DNA of 64,000 bases from Devosia sp. SL43 (GCF_021729885.1 NZ_CP063401.1:1178001-1242000); one strand, 5' to 3'. Positions 39,196-47,735 are shown, counted from the first letter of the stretch. Program-made: numbers and translations. Notes: generated from the letters alone by a model not told the origin.

Positions 39196-39324
39196 TTGAA
39201 CCGATACAATTATTCTAGCATAGTGGTTGGATCGGTTCAAATTTTGCTTGAACCTATCCTTCCGACAAGCTAACATTTGAACCGGTTCAGAGAAACATCG
39301 TGTCTCGAATTTGAACCGATTCAA
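39196..39324. promoter_or_regulatory. Array of five LacI-type operators
   Basis: Sites matching the palindrome TTGAACCGRTTCAA begin at 39196 (TTGAACCGATACAA), 39227 (TTGGATCGGTTCAA), 39248 (left half only, TTGAACC), 39277 (TTGAACCGGTTCAG) and 39311 (perfect TTGAACCGATTCAA). The CG centre is typical of LacI-family operators. The last ends 2 bases before the AGGAG of the 65-residue gene. That the adjacent LacI protein binds them is inference. Confidence 0.8.
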
Positions 39325-39340
39325 ACAGGAGAAATGAAAA

Positions 39341-39538
39341 ATGATCCCCGCCAGCTATTTCTTCAAGGATATCTACAAGCAGTCATGGACGGATGCCGAC
39401 GAGACCCCCACCGTTCTCGAACACCGCAACCGCTTCCTGGATGGCCTGATGACGCCCATCGCCGGCGCAGTCACCGCAGTCTTGCACCGCCGCGACCGCA
39501 ACCCGGTCCGCCACTATGGCGTCCAGGCCTATGACTGA
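39341..39538 (+). CDS. 65-residue protein under LacI-type control
   Basis: Small soluble protein I do not recognise, beginning MIPASYFFKDIYKQSW and ending NPVRHYGVQAYD; no signal peptide or membrane helix. The ATG at 39341 is 9 bases from AGGAG; an out-of-frame ATG at 39334 is too close to that site. It is divergent from the LacI regulator, with five operator-like sites between them, and stands alone: the next gene is convergent. Its expression should rise when the effector of the repressor is present. Confidence 0.7.
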   Translation: MIPASYFFKDIYKQSWTDADETPTVLEHRNRFLDGLMTPIAGAVTAVLHRRDRNPVRHYGVQAYD

Positions 39539-39561
39539 ACGCGCCAAGGAGGGTGTCGGAC

Positions 39562-39978
39562 TTAAATCCCGACGCCCTCTTCCTTCTTCAACGCCACGCC
39601 CAGCACCCGCCAGCCTTCATCCGGCTCGTCGCCGAGCTGATATAGCGCCTCGTAAAGCCCCTGGTCCGGCCCCACGAACTTCACCACCTGCATCACGATC
39701 GTCTCGCTGACCTTGTTGAATTCGCCAAAGCTGTGCGAGCGCGAATCGACGATCGGCTGATAGCCCGTAGCGATGATCGCCGCATAGAATGCATCCGGCT
39801 GCCCCTCGAACTGGGTGCGGAACCCTTTTGCCGCGAAGGTCAGCGCGGCCGCGCCATCGCCGGAGCGAAACGCCTCGATTTGGCCCGTCACCGTGGCCTG
39901 CCACGGCGCCGCATCGTCCTGCGCCGTGGCCGGCAGCAGCAGTGCGATCATCATCGTCAATGCCAGCAATACGCGCAT
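39562..39978 (-). CDS. Secreted DUF4864 family protein
   Basis: A 138-residue protein with a signal peptide (VLLALTMMIALLLPATAQ). The mature part (QATVTGQIEAFRSGDGAAAL, FAAKGFRTQF, DEGWRVLGVAL) matches the DUF4864 family, small periplasmic proteins with an NTF2-like fold whose function is unknown. The ATG follows GAGGAGG at 5 bases. Convergent with the 65-residue gene. Confidence 0.82.
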   Translation of the reverse strand: MRVLLALTMMIALLLPATAQDDAAPWQATVTGQIEAFRSGDGAAALTFAAKGFRTQFEGQPDAFYAAIIATGYQPIVDSRSHSFGEFNKVSETIVMQVVKFVGPDQGLYEALYQLGDEPDEGWRVLGVALKKEEGVGI

Positions 39979-40125
39979 TCTAGCCTCCTCATGCCGTGGC
40001 CGGAGCCCGGCGCCGCCACAGTTCTGCCCTCAAATGGTACGCGACCGACCAAATTGGACACAAACTCGAACCGCATTCGGGTGGCTTACTAGGCTCATCC
40101 GAAGACAGGAAACGACGTCGGTCCC

Positions 40126-40425
40126 ATGCACAAAACTACGTCCCCCAAGCGGAAAAGTTTCAGGCTCTATGCCATTGTCTCGACGGTTGTGGTGACCGCC
40201 GGCTCCATGGCAGCCCTGATTGCCGGCGTCACACCGGCAAGCGCGGCAAGTCTGGCCACCCAGGTCGATACGCAAATTGCGGTCTTCATGGTTCCGCTGA
40301 CCCTTCTCGTCCTCGCGATTCTTTTCGAAGCCACGCGCATTGCCCTGCGTGGCGCCCTGCCGGCTGAAGCTCCAACCCGCCGGCAAATTCGCAGCTACTG
40401 GTCCCCAGGCCAGGGCGAAGGCTGA
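40126..40425 (+). CDS. Small membrane protein, two helices
   Basis: A 99-residue protein with a basic N-terminus (HKTTSPKRKSFR), two membrane segments (about 15-38 and 50-70) and a basic, cytoplasmic C-terminal tail (APTRRQIRSYW). I do not recognise a family. The upstream AGGA is 14 bases away, so the start is not well supported. A good terminator follows 28 bases after the stop. Confidence 0.65.
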   Translation: MHKTTSPKRKSFRLYAIVSTVVVTAGSMAALIAGVTPASAASLATQVDTQIAVFMVPLTLLVLAILFEATRIALRGALPAEAPTRRQIRSYWSPGQGEG

Positions 40426-40453
40426 TCTCCATTCTTCCCTGACGACGTCACGA

Positions 40454-40479
40454 AAGGGTCGGCGCAAGCCGGCCCTTTT
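40454..40479 (+). terminator. Intrinsic terminator after the small membrane gene
   Basis: AAGGGTCGGC and GCCGGCCCTT form a 10-bp stem (one G-T pair) with a GCAA tetraloop, followed by TTTTCTTT. Confidence 0.8.
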
Positions 40480-40553
40480 CTTTGCGCTTCGACGAACCGC
40501 CTATTGCCGCCGCATCCCCGCGGGTCCAGACTTCCAACAAGGAGGACTGAACG

Positions 40554-40982
40554 ATGCTCGTCGATACCATCCTTCAAACCAAGGGCGTACTGGTCCACAC
40601 CCTGCCCGAAAGCGGCTCGCTCGGCGATGCCGTTGCCCTGCTCAACCGCCACAACATCGGCGCCGTGGTCATTACCGACACCGGCGGCACAATCGTCGGC
40701 ATCCTGTCCGAACGCGACATCGTCCGCCGTCTCGGCACGGATCCCGCCACCGCACTCGCTTTGCGCATCGGCGATTGCATGACGCGCGGCGTCGTCACCT
40801 GCACCCGCCAGACGCCCATCGCCGACGTCATGGAACGCATGACCCGCCACCGCATCCGTCATATGCCCGTCGCCGAGGGCGACCAACTCATCGGCATCGT
40901 CTCGATCGGCGACGTGGTCAAACTCAAGATCGAGCAAGCCGAACACGAGGCCGAAGTGCTGCGGGAGTATATCGCGAGTTGA
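40554..40982 (+). CDS. Tandem CBS-domain protein
   Basis: A 142-residue protein consisting of two CBS domains (VHTLPESGSLGDAVALLNRH...SERDIVRRL and MTRGVVTCTRQTPIADVMERM...VSIGDVVKLKI), a Bateman module that typically binds adenine nucleotides. With no attached enzyme domain it probably acts as a small energy or stress sensor for a partner. The ATG follows AAGGAGG at a good distance. It stands alone, followed by a palindromic repeat. Confidence 0.9.
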   Translation: MLVDTILQTKGVLVHTLPESGSLGDAVALLNRHNIGAVVITDTGGTIVGILSERDIVRRLGTDPATALALRIGDCMTRGVVTCTRQTPIADVMERMTRHRIRHMPVAEGDQLIGIVSIGDVVKLKIEQAEHEAEVLREYIAS

Positions 40983-40983
40983 G

Positions 40984-41115
40984 TGCCACGCCTTCGTGGT
41001 TCGAGGCGCTGAAGAAGCGCACCTCACCATGAAGGCTACTCTGACATTGAGCTAAAAGTAGCCCTCATGGTGAGGTGCGAGCTCTTCGCGAGCCTCGAAC
41101 CATGAGGGCGGGGCA
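40984..41115. repeat. 130-bp paired inverted repeat, copy 2
   Basis: Same element as at 29571-29701 with arms beginning GCCACGCCTTCGTGGTTCG and ending CTCGAACCATGAGGGCG. The centre (GGCTACT...AGTAGCC) is shared with copy 3 but not copy 1. It abuts the stop codon of the acetyltransferase gene. Confidence 0.85.
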
Positions 41116-41499
41116 CTACTTCAACCGCATCAACCCCGCTGGCGTCGGCTCAAACCCGCATTGGCGATAGAACCCCTCCAGATGCGGTTCGAAATCGACA
41201 TGCAGCCACTCCGCCCCACGTTGCCGCGCCACCTCGGCTGCCTGCTGGACCATCCTGACCGCTATCCCTTGCCGCTGATGCTCCGGATCGACGCAGGTAT
41301 CGAGGATGAAGCCATGCTGGCCGCCATCCCACGCGACGTTGACGAAGCCAACCAGCTTGGCGCCCTCCATGGCGCCGACATGCACCAGGCTCCGCTCCAG
41401 TTCGCGGCCATAGGACGCAACATCGTCGCCCCAGGCCTTGCGCCGCAGGTCATCGAGTTGCGCCACTACCGGAAATGGATCGACAATCAGTTTAATCAT
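41116..41499 (-). CDS. GNAT-family N-acetyltransferase
   Basis: A 127-residue acetyl-CoA-dependent transferase of the GNAT superfamily. Motif A is visible as LDTCVDPEHQRQGIAVRMV, followed by the typical FYRQCGFEPTP ending. The substrate is unknown. I take the ATG at 41499 (MIKLIVDPFP) with AGGTGG upstream. The stop directly borders the inverted repeat, so the repeat may form the 3' end of the mRNA. Confidence 0.85.
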   Translation of the reverse strand: MIKLIVDPFPVVAQLDDLRRKAWGDDVASYGRELERSLVHVGAMEGAKLVGFVNVAWDGGQHGFILDTCVDPEHQRQGIAVRMVQQAAEVARQRGAEWLHVDFEPHLEGFYRQCGFEPTPAGLMRLK

Positions 41500-41618
41500 G
41501 GCGGTCCACCTTACCAACCTCTCCAACTGTTCATCCACTCGCAAGGTCGTGAAGAGCTGGCGCCCTCTATGGTCACATCCATGCCGGACAAACCGGCCCC
41601 ATGCAAAGGACTTGACCC

Positions 41619-42233
41619 ATGAAGACGATCACCAAGACCGCCATTGTGGCATTGATGACAGCCGCCGTCGGCTTCACCGCCATTGCCCCCACCTTCGCCC
41701 AGGACGCAACGCCCGCTCCGACCCAGGAGCAGGCCTTCCGCCAGGGTGGTCCCGGTTCGCATCTGCGTCAGGACCGCAATGGTCCGGGCCGCGGTGGCTT
41801 CCTCGAATTCTTTGGCCCCGGCACCAGCACCGAAGCCATAGAAATCGCCCTGGTTCGCCTGAGCCACGCGATCGAGCTGACCACCGAGCAGCAGGCGCTG
41901 TTCGACACGCTCAAGATCGATGCGCTGGCTGCCGCCGAAACCTTCTCCACTGCCGTCGAAGGCCTGCGTCCTACCCCGGTCGAGGGCCAGACGGCCGAGC
42001 GTCCGGAATTCTCCGAAATGTTCGAGAACCGTATCGCGCTCGAAACCGCGCACCTGGCCGCGCTCGAAGCCGTGCAGCCGTCGCTGACCGCCTTCTTTGA
42101 CAGCCTCACCGACGAGCAGAAGGCCGAGCTGCTGCCGCAGCGCCCCAACCGCAATGGCGGCCAGCATCAGGGCCAGATGCACAAGGGCCCGATGGGCACT
42201 CCCGCACAGGCTCCCGCGCCAAACAACGGCTAA
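41619..42233 (+). CDS. Periplasmic Spy/CpxP-like protein
   Basis: A 204-residue exported protein with a signal peptide (ALMTAAVGFTAIAPTFAQ). The mature part has two LTxxQ-type motifs (ELTTEQQALF and SLTDEQKAEL), the signature of Spy/CpxP periplasmic chaperones that respond to envelope or metal stress. Both ends of the mature chain are Gly/Gln/Asn/Pro-rich and probably flexible. It is monocistronic with a strong terminator downstream. Confidence 0.82.
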   Translation: MKTITKTAIVALMTAAVGFTAIAPTFAQDATPAPTQEQAFRQGGPGSHLRQDRNGPGRGGFLEFFGPGTSTEAIEIALVRLSHAIELTTEQQALFDTLKIDALAAAETFSTAVEGLRPTPVEGQTAERPEFSEMFENRIALETAHLAALEAVQPSLTAFFDSLTDEQKAELLPQRPNRNGGQHQGQMHKGPMGTPAQAPAPNNG

Positions 42234-42313
42234 CCGCTTCGGCAGCGCCGCACGACTTCGGCAGCGGCGCTGCCGGCCCTGCGATGCCCCTTCGCCCTCG
42301 AAAGCGGCATTGC

Positions 42314-42351
42314 GCAAACCCCGGCTCTCAACAGCCGGGGTTTGCTTTTTT
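42314..42351 (+). terminator. Strong intrinsic terminator
   Basis: GCAAACCCCGGCT and AGCCGGGGTTTGC form a perfect 13-bp stem with a 6-base loop, followed by seven T. Confidence 0.92.
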
Positions 42352-42397
42352 TGGTCCGTGGTCTACCAATCGGCACCTTACCGACTGGACCATTCCG

Positions 42398-43630
42398 ATG
42401 ACCACCCTGCCCCTCGACCCGGCCCGCATTCGTGCCGAATTCCCCGCCTTTGCCGAACCGACCCTGCACGGCCAGGCCTTCTTCGAAAATGCCGGCGGAT
42501 CCTATACTTCGCGCCAGGTGCTGGCCAAGCTCGACCACTACTATCGCGCCACCAAGGTCCAGCCCTACGGCGTCTATCCCGCGTCGCAGGCTGCTGGCGA
42601 GGCGATGAACCTCAGCTTCGAGCGCCTGGGCCAGGCCCTCAACGTCACCGCCGACTGGATCCATTTCGGTCCCTCGTCCTCGGCAAATACTTATGTGCTG
42701 GGCCATGCTTTTGCCGCTTGGCTCAAGCCCGGCGATGCCGTCATCGTCACCAATCAGGATCACGAGGCCAATGGCGGCGCCTGGCGCCGGCTGGCCAAAA
42801 TGGGCGCCGAGATTCGTGAGTGGAGGGTCGATCCGCAAACCGGTCGCCTGTCCCTGGCCGATCTCGATGCCTTGCTCGACAGCAAGGTCCGCCTGATCGC
42901 CGCTCCGCATTGCTCCAACGTGACCGCAGAGATCAACCCAATCGCCGAGATTGCCGCCCGCGCCAAATCCGTCGGGGCCGTCACCGCCATCGACGGCGTC
43001 AGCTACGCCCCGCATGGCCTGCCGGACCTCAAGTCGCTGGGCGCCGACATCTATTTCTTCTCCGCCTACAAGGTCTATGGCCCGCACCAGGGCGTCATGG
43101 CCGTGCGCCCGGAGCTGGCAATGTCGCTGCCCAACCAGGGCCACTACTTCAACGACGACAAGCCGCGCTACCGTCTCACTCCAGCCGGCCCCGACCACGC
43201 CCAGATCGCGGCCTCCTCCGGCATTGTCGACTATCTCGAAACCGTGGCCGCTATTGCCGGCAACAGCGTCGAAGGCACCGATCCGTTCCGCCGCGCCCAT
43301 GCCGCCATGCGCGCCCAGGAAATCGCGCTCGCCACGCCGCTGCTCGACTATCTGCGCAAGAAGAACGCTATTCGCATCATTGGCCCCGACGATCCGGTCA
43401 CCCGCGCGCCCACCATCGCCCTGGGCCTGTCCGAACCCGGCGCGGCTGTTGCCACGCGCCTTGCCAAACACGGCATCATGGCCAGCGGCGGCCACTTCTA
43501 CGCCTACCGCCTGCTCGAAGCCGTCGGCATCGCGCCCAGCCACGGGGTATTGCGACTGTCGTTCACGCATTACACCAGCCCGGAAGAGATCGACCAGCTG
43601 ATCGCAGCGCTGGACGACGAACTGCCCTGA
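42398..43630 (+). CDS. Class V aminotransferase (cysteine desulfurase-like)
   Basis: PLP-dependent fold-type I enzyme of 410 residues. The sequence FENAGGSYTSRQV near the N-terminus, HEANGGAW, AIDGVSYAPHGLPD and the PLP lysine in FFSAYKVYGPHQG match class V aminotransferases related to SufS/CsdA. No clear catalytic Cys loop near the C-terminus is seen, so desulfurase activity is doubtful. The start at 42398 follows a terminator and has no strong ribosome site. Single gene, followed by a paired repeat. Confidence 0.85.
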   Translation: MTTLPLDPARIRAEFPAFAEPTLHGQAFFENAGGSYTSRQVLAKLDHYYRATKVQPYGVYPASQAAGEAMNLSFERLGQALNVTADWIHFGPSSSANTYVLGHAFAAWLKPGDAVIVTNQDHEANGGAWRRLAKMGAEIREWRVDPQTGRLSLADLDALLDSKVRLIAAPHCSNVTAEINPIAEIAARAKSVGAVTAIDGVSYAPHGLPDLKSLGADIYFFSAYKVYGPHQGVMAVRPELAMSLPNQGHYFNDDKPRYRLTPAGPDHAQIAASSGIVDYLETVAAIAGNSVEGTDPFRRAHAAMRAQEIALATPLLDYLRKKNAIRIIGPDDPVTRAPTIALGLSEPGAAVATRLAKHGIMASGGHFYAYRLLEAVGIAPSHGVLRLSFTHYTSPEEIDQLIAALDDELP

Positions 43631-43651
43631 TACCGCCGCATCCACCGCGCC

Positions 43652-43795
43652 CACCCTCCCCCTTGAGGGGAGGGAAGCGAGATAGGACTTAGCGTTTGCT
43701 AAGTCCGTTGAATCGAGCAGGGAGGGGGTATGTCTCCACGAGTCCAGCGCGTGGGATACCCCCTCCCTTGATCCCTCCCCACAAGGGGGAGGGTG
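43652..43795. repeat. Paired palindromic repeat, CCCTCCCC family, second locus
   Basis: The left end CACCCTCCCCCTTGAGGGG and the right end CCCCACAAGGGGGAGGGTG are reverse complements with one mismatch, as at 11166-11304. The interior differs from that locus. Confidence 0.75.
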
Positions 43796-43840
43796 TCGAC
43801 TGCTAGCTCAACTCAAACTCTACCAACCCGCCGAGAGCCT

Positions 43841-44746
43841 ATGTCCCGCCCAATCGCCGCCCTGCTGCTCCTCATCTGCACCATGCTCTGGGGCTTTGCC
43901 TTCATCGCGCAGAAATCGGCCATGGAGACCATGGGGCCGCTGACCTTTTCCGGCGTGCGCTACCTGCTCGGAGGTCTGCTGGTTCTGCCGCTGGCGCTGT
44001 GGGAAAAGCGCCGCCGGCCCGAACCGCTCAAGAGTGACAACTGGTCCCTCATCATCGCCGTCAGCGCCGTCTTCTTCATCGGCTCATGGCTGCAACAGGC
44101 GGGTCTGGCATCAACCACCGCAACCAATGCCGGTTTCCTCACCGGGCTCTACGTCTTCTTCGTGCCGCTGCTCGGCTATCTGCTGTTCCGTACCCGCCCG
44201 CATCCGATCATCTTCGTCTGCGTGCCGCTGGCGCTGATCGGTATCTATTTCCTCAATGGCGGCGGATTCCACAGCTTCAACGGCGGTGATGGCCTGATCG
44301 TCATCAGCGCCGTGTTCTGGGCCATGCATGTCATCCTGCTCGGCCGCACCGCACAGGCCACCGGCCTGCCCATCTTCGTATCGGCAGTGAGTTTCCTGCT
44401 GGCCGGCGCCGTCGCCCTGGGGCTGGCGTTCATCATCGAGCAGCCAAGCCTCGACGGGATTCGAGCCGGCTGGGTGCAGATCGCCTATGCCGGCATCCTG
44501 TCGACCGCCGTCGCCTTCACCTTCCAGGCCATCGGCCAGCAATATGTGCCGCCGGCCAATGCCGCGATCATCCTCTCAGCCGAAAGCCTGTTCGCAGCGC
44601 TGGGCGGTGCCTTCCTGCTGGCCGAGCGCCTGCCCCCGATCGGCTATGCCGGCGCCGCGCTGATCTTTGCCGCGATCGTGGCCGTAGAGACCCTGCCCCC
44701 GCTCTGGCAAAAGCGGCAGGCCCATCCGCCGCGAACGACGAACTGA
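43841..44746 (+). CDS. EamA-family (DMT) transporter
   Basis: Inner-membrane permease of 301 residues with about ten helices in two EamA repeats (LWGFAFIAQKSAME, FTFQAIGQQYVPPANAAII, LSAESLFAALGG). Members export or import metabolites such as amino acids; the substrate here is unknown. The ATG at 43841 is used; a GTG frame from 43793 would begin in the repeat. It is a second DMT protein besides the RarD-like one at 7437, but not closely alike. Confidence 0.88.
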   Translation: MSRPIAALLLLICTMLWGFAFIAQKSAMETMGPLTFSGVRYLLGGLLVLPLALWEKRRRPEPLKSDNWSLIIAVSAVFFIGSWLQQAGLASTTATNAGFLTGLYVFFVPLLGYLLFRTRPHPIIFVCVPLALIGIYFLNGGGFHSFNGGDGLIVISAVFWAMHVILLGRTAQATGLPIFVSAVSFLLAGAVALGLAFIIEQPSLDGIRAGWVQIAYAGILSTAVAFTFQAIGQQYVPPANAAIILSAESLFAALGGAFLLAERLPPIGYAGAALIFAAIVAVETLPPLWQKRQAHPPRTTN

Positions 44747-44748
44747 CC

Positions 44749-44883
44749 TGCCACACCCTCGTGGTTCGAGGCGCTGAAGAAGCGCACCTCACCATGAGGG
44801 CTACTTAGAAATATTTGAGCTAACAGTAGCCCTCATGGTGAGGTGCGAGTTCTTGCGAGCCTCGAACCACGAGGGCGTGGCAC
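44749..44883. repeat. 130-bp paired inverted repeat, copy 3
   Basis: Third copy of the element at 29571 and 40984, with arms GCCACACCCTCGTGGTTCG and CTCGAACCACGAGGGCGTGG. It starts 3 bases after the EamA stop and ends before a convergent gene, so it may end both transcripts. Confidence 0.85.
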
Positions 44884-44891
44884 GATGACGC

Positions 44892-45290
44892 CTAACCGCC
44901 GATACGGTACATCTGGTAGGTCTTGCAGATCACCATGAAGGCGCAGCCTTCGAGCGAGATCGAATTGTCGCTGTTCTGGGTGATCGTGCCGGCCGCGCTC
45001 TGCCCATAAATATGCAGGTCGCCTTTCCACTGATTGGGGCTGATCTGCGGGGCATGGTCGATCATCAGCGTATTGAGATAGGGCAGGTTTTCCGGCGAAT
45101 CCGCGCCGTTGCCCAGCCAGATCAGCGTGCCGCATAGCTGCGTACCATCGCCGCACAGCTCGACTCGATAGCGCGAGTCACCCATCTCGATCTCCCAGGT
45201 GCCCTCCGGAGAGGCGAAGCTCTGCGCCGCCGCAGGCATGGAAAGCATGGCCAGAAGGCCAACGGCTAGAGCCTGTGTCTTGAAAGTCAT
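44892..45290 (-). CDS. Secreted DUF2147 protein A
   Basis: A 132-residue exported protein with a signal peptide (AVGLLAMLSMPAAAQ). The DUF2147 features are SPEGTWEIE, ELCGDGTQLCGTLIWLG and the ending CAFMVICKTYQMYR with four conserved cysteines. It probably forms a small beta-barrel (lipocalin-like) in the periplasm; function unknown. Its start overlaps the stop of its paralogue upstream by four bases (ATGA). Confidence 0.85.
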   Translation of the reverse strand: MTFKTQALAVGLLAMLSMPAAAQSFASPEGTWEIEMGDSRYRVELCGDGTQLCGTLIWLGNGADSPENLPYLNTLMIDHAPQISPNQWKGDLHIYGQSAAGTITQNSDNSISLEGCAFMVICKTYQMYRIGG

Positions 45291-45676
45291 TGGGCCACCC
45301 GGAACATCTGATAGGTCTTGCAGGCCACGATAAAGGCGCAGGCCGTCAGGCTCATCTGGTCCTCGCTGCGCTGGGTGATCGTGCCGGTCACGTCATGACC
45401 CAGCAGCCGCATGGCGCCTTTCCAACGATTTGGTCCGGTCTGCGGTACGCCATTGGTCACCGGCGTATTAAGATAAGGCAGATACTGGTCGTTGTAGTCG
45501 GCATCCGAAAGCCAGACCAGCGTGCCACAAAGCTTCGTCCCGTCGCCACACAGCTGGAGCTGCAAACGGGTATCCCTGGTATCGAGTTCCCAGACCCCCT
45601 CTGGCGACGCCTGCGCCGCCCCGACCCCGCCAACGAGCATCCCCAACGCCATCACGATGCCCAAAGATTTCCGCAT
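45287..45676 (-). CDS. Secreted DUF2147 protein B
   Basis: Paralogue of its downstream neighbour: 129 residues, signal peptide (VMALGMLVGGVGAAQA), SPEGVWELD, LCGDGTKLCGTLVWL and CAFIVACKTYQMFR. The two overlap by four bases and are clearly a tandem duplication kept as a co-translated pair. A good GGAGG precedes the start. Confidence 0.85.
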   Translation of the reverse strand: MRKSLGIVMALGMLVGGVGAAQASPEGVWELDTRDTRLQLQLCGDGTKLCGTLVWLSDADYNDQYLPYLNTPVTNGVPQTGPNRWKGAMRLLGHDVTGTITQRSEDQMSLTACAFIVACKTYQMFRVAQ

Positions 45677-45789
45677 GGATCGACCTCCTGAAACGACAGA
45701 CTAGCCGGCTAGCATCGCGCCGTCTGCCTGAATGGCGGCTGAACGCGCGCGTCACCGCATTGTCATCCGGCCTGGCTATGGTCGGTCTG

Positions 45790-45936
45790 TCCGGGCCATC
45801 CCCATGCACCCGGATCTGCCGCGCCCCACGTCCCCCACGTCGCGCCCGGCCATCTGAAGAGCCCGGCCGCCAACCCCGGCTCTTCCCGCCGATCCAGTCG
45901 GCATTCAGGCCGCCCTCCGAGGCGGCCTCTTTTTTT
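45790..45936 (+). ncRNA. Candidate sRNA or attenuated leader before tdk
   Basis: No plausible ORF lies on this strand, yet it ends in a strong terminator (AGGCCGCC/GGCGGCCT, 45907-45928, then TCTTTTTTT). Upstream are hairpins CCGGG/CCCGG (45791-45813), GCGC/GCGC around a C-rich loop, and AAGAGCC/GGCTCTT (45855-45882). The loops are rich in C. A clear -35/-10 pair is not seen; TATGGT at 45777 could be part of one. It could be a stand-alone sRNA or an attenuator for tdk. Confidence 0.4.
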
Positions 45937-45995
45937 GTGGACCGCCACTCTTTGCGCTCGCAAGCCCGCGGCTGCTCCGGCACAACGGGCGGGTC

Positions 45996-46595
45996 ATGGC
46001 CAAGCTCTACTTTTCCTACGCAGCAATGAATGCCGGCAAGTCCACCTTGCTGCTGCAGGCTGCCTACAATTACCGCGAGCGCGGCATGCGGCCGCTGCTC
46101 TACACATCGGCCCTCTATGCTGAAAACGGCATCGGCCTGATCTCGTCCCGCATCGGCATCTCCGAGCCGGCCGCCCTTTATTCGTCCGAGGACGACCTGT
46201 TTCAGTCCGTCCGCGACGAGCTCGATGCCGGCAAGGTCGACTGCGTCTTCGTCGATGAGGCCCAATTCCTCACCCCCGACCAGGTCTGGCAGCTCGCCCG
46301 CGTCAGCGACCGCCTCAAGATTCCGGTGATGTGCTTCGGCCTCCGCACCGATTTCCTCGGCAAGCTTTTCCCCGGCTCATCCGAATTGCTGGCTGTCGCA
46401 GACACGCTGCGCGAGATACGCACAATCTGCGAATGCGGTGCCAAGGCCACCATGGTGGTGCGTCAGAATGCTGATGGCCGGGTGCTGACCGATGGCGAGC
46501 AGGTATCGATCGAGAAGTCGGTCTATATCTCGCTATGCCGCAAGCATTGGGAAGAAGCGGTCGGCCGCTGGCCGGTGAAAGGACCATCGATATGA
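45996..46595 (+). CDS. tdk: Thymidine kinase
   Basis: Cytoplasmic type II thymidine kinase of 199 residues for thymidine salvage. The P-loop AMNAGKST (residues 11-18), FVDEAQFL with the catalytic base, GLRTDFLGKLFPGS, zinc ligands in ICECGAKA and SLCRKHW are all there. It overlaps the start of the thioesterase gene by four bases (ATGA). Confidence 0.96.
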   Translation: MAKLYFSYAAMNAGKSTLLLQAAYNYRERGMRPLLYTSALYAENGIGLISSRIGISEPAALYSSEDDLFQSVRDELDAGKVDCVFVDEAQFLTPDQVWQLARVSDRLKIPVMCFGLRTDFLGKLFPGSSELLAVADTLREIRTICECGAKATMVVRQNADGRVLTDGEQVSIEKSVYISLCRKHWEEAVGRWPVKGPSI

Positions 46596-46978
46596 CACCC
46601 TCCACCGACGAACCGGTAGGTTCGCTCACCATCCGCACCCTGGCCATGCCGGCCGATACCAACCCTGCCGGCGACATTTTCGGCGGCTGGGTCATGAGCC
46701 AGATGGATATTGCCGGCGCCATCGCCGCCGTCGAACGCACCAAGGGCCGCGTGGTCACCGTTGCCGTCGAGGCCATGACCTTCATCGCCCCGGTCAAAGT
46801 GGGCGACATTCTCTGCGTCTATACGACCATCGAAAAGGTCGGCAACACCTCGATAACTGTCGGTATCGAGGCCTGGGCGCGCCGCAATCGCCTGTCCGAC
46901 CGCGTCAAGGTCACCGACGGCCGCTTCGTCTACGTTTCGCTTGGCGAAGACGGCCGCAAGCGCCCGATCGACCCCTGA
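46592..46978 (+). CDS. YciA-type acyl-CoA thioesterase
   Basis: Hotdog-fold thioesterase of 128 residues hydrolysing acyl-CoA. AMPADTNPAGDIFGGWVMSQ contains the catalytic Asn/Asp region, and VEAMTFIAPVKVGD is characteristic of the acyl-CoA thioester hydrolase group. The ATG overlaps the tdk stop, with AAAGGA upstream, so the two are co-translated. Confidence 0.9.
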   Translation: MTPSTDEPVGSLTIRTLAMPADTNPAGDIFGGWVMSQMDIAGAIAAVERTKGRVVTVAVEAMTFIAPVKVGDILCVYTTIEKVGNTSITVGIEAWARRNRLSDRVKVTDGRFVYVSLGEDGRKRPIDP

Positions 46979-47084
46979 GCCTGCCACAGCGAACCTGAAC
47001 GATTTCGTTCAGACAGCGTTCAGTTGCCGTATGATCAAACCATGGCAACCGGCAGAAGTGTTGCCGGCGCTTGGAGTTTTTCCC

Positions 47085-47735
47085 ATGAAGTCATTCCGCC
47101 TCGGCCTCATCACCATATTGACCGCCTTGATCGTCACCACTGTGGGTGCCTATGCAGCCAGGGGGCAGGTCACAACCACCACGCCGCTTTATGCAGGGCC
47201 TGACGCGACGCAGGTCATCGGACAGATGGATGCTGGTGTGGCCATCGAGGTTGGTGAGTGCGCAGCCGGCTATTGCCGCGTGCAGGGTCAGCGCGGGCCG
47301 TCCGGCTGGATTGCATCAGGCACGTTTGTCATCATCGATCAGCCTCAGCCGCAGCCTCAGCCTCAGCCGCAGCCTCAGCCGCAGCCACAACCTCAGCCGG
47401 TCCCCCTGCCGGGCCCGATCTTCCCCTGGCCGCAGCCGCAGCCCCAGCCGCAACCCCTTCCGCAGCCTCAGCCGCCCGTCTTCGAAGAGGCCGGCGCATG
47501 CTTCTACAGCGAGCGCAATTACGGTGGTTCGAGCTTCTGCCTCGAAGAAGGCGACTCCTACAACCGCCTGCGCAACTGGGACAATCGTATCCGTTCAGTC
47601 GAAGTCTTCGGGGGCGCCTATGTCGACCTTTGCGCGGACCGCAACCTGGACGGCGCCTGCGTCACGCTGACGTCCAACACGCGTCGCCTGCCGACCCAGC
47701 TTGATCGCAAGGCTTCGTCGCTGGAGGTCTACTGA
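47085..47735 (+). CDS. Secreted SH3 / beta-gamma-crystallin protein 1
   Basis: A 216-residue exported protein: signal peptide (to about 25), a bacterial SH3-like domain (28-85, TTPLYAGPDATQVIGQM...GWIASG), a Pro-Gln repeat linker (about 87-130), and a beta/gamma-crystallin Greek-key domain (ACFYSERNYGGSSFCLEEGD, IRSVEVFGG). Such domains bind calcium or act as protease inhibitors (I36 type). It is the first of four related proteins within 4 kb. GGAG precedes the ATG by 9 bases. Confidence 0.88.
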   Translation: MKSFRLGLITILTALIVTTVGAYAARGQVTTTTPLYAGPDATQVIGQMDAGVAIEVGECAAGYCRVQGQRGPSGWIASGTFVIIDQPQPQPQPQPQPQPQPQPQPVPLPGPIFPWPQPQPQPQPLPQPQPPVFEEAGACFYSERNYGGSSFCLEEGDSYNRLRNWDNRIRSVEVFGGAYVDLCADRNLDGACVTLTSNTRRLPTQLDRKASSLEVY

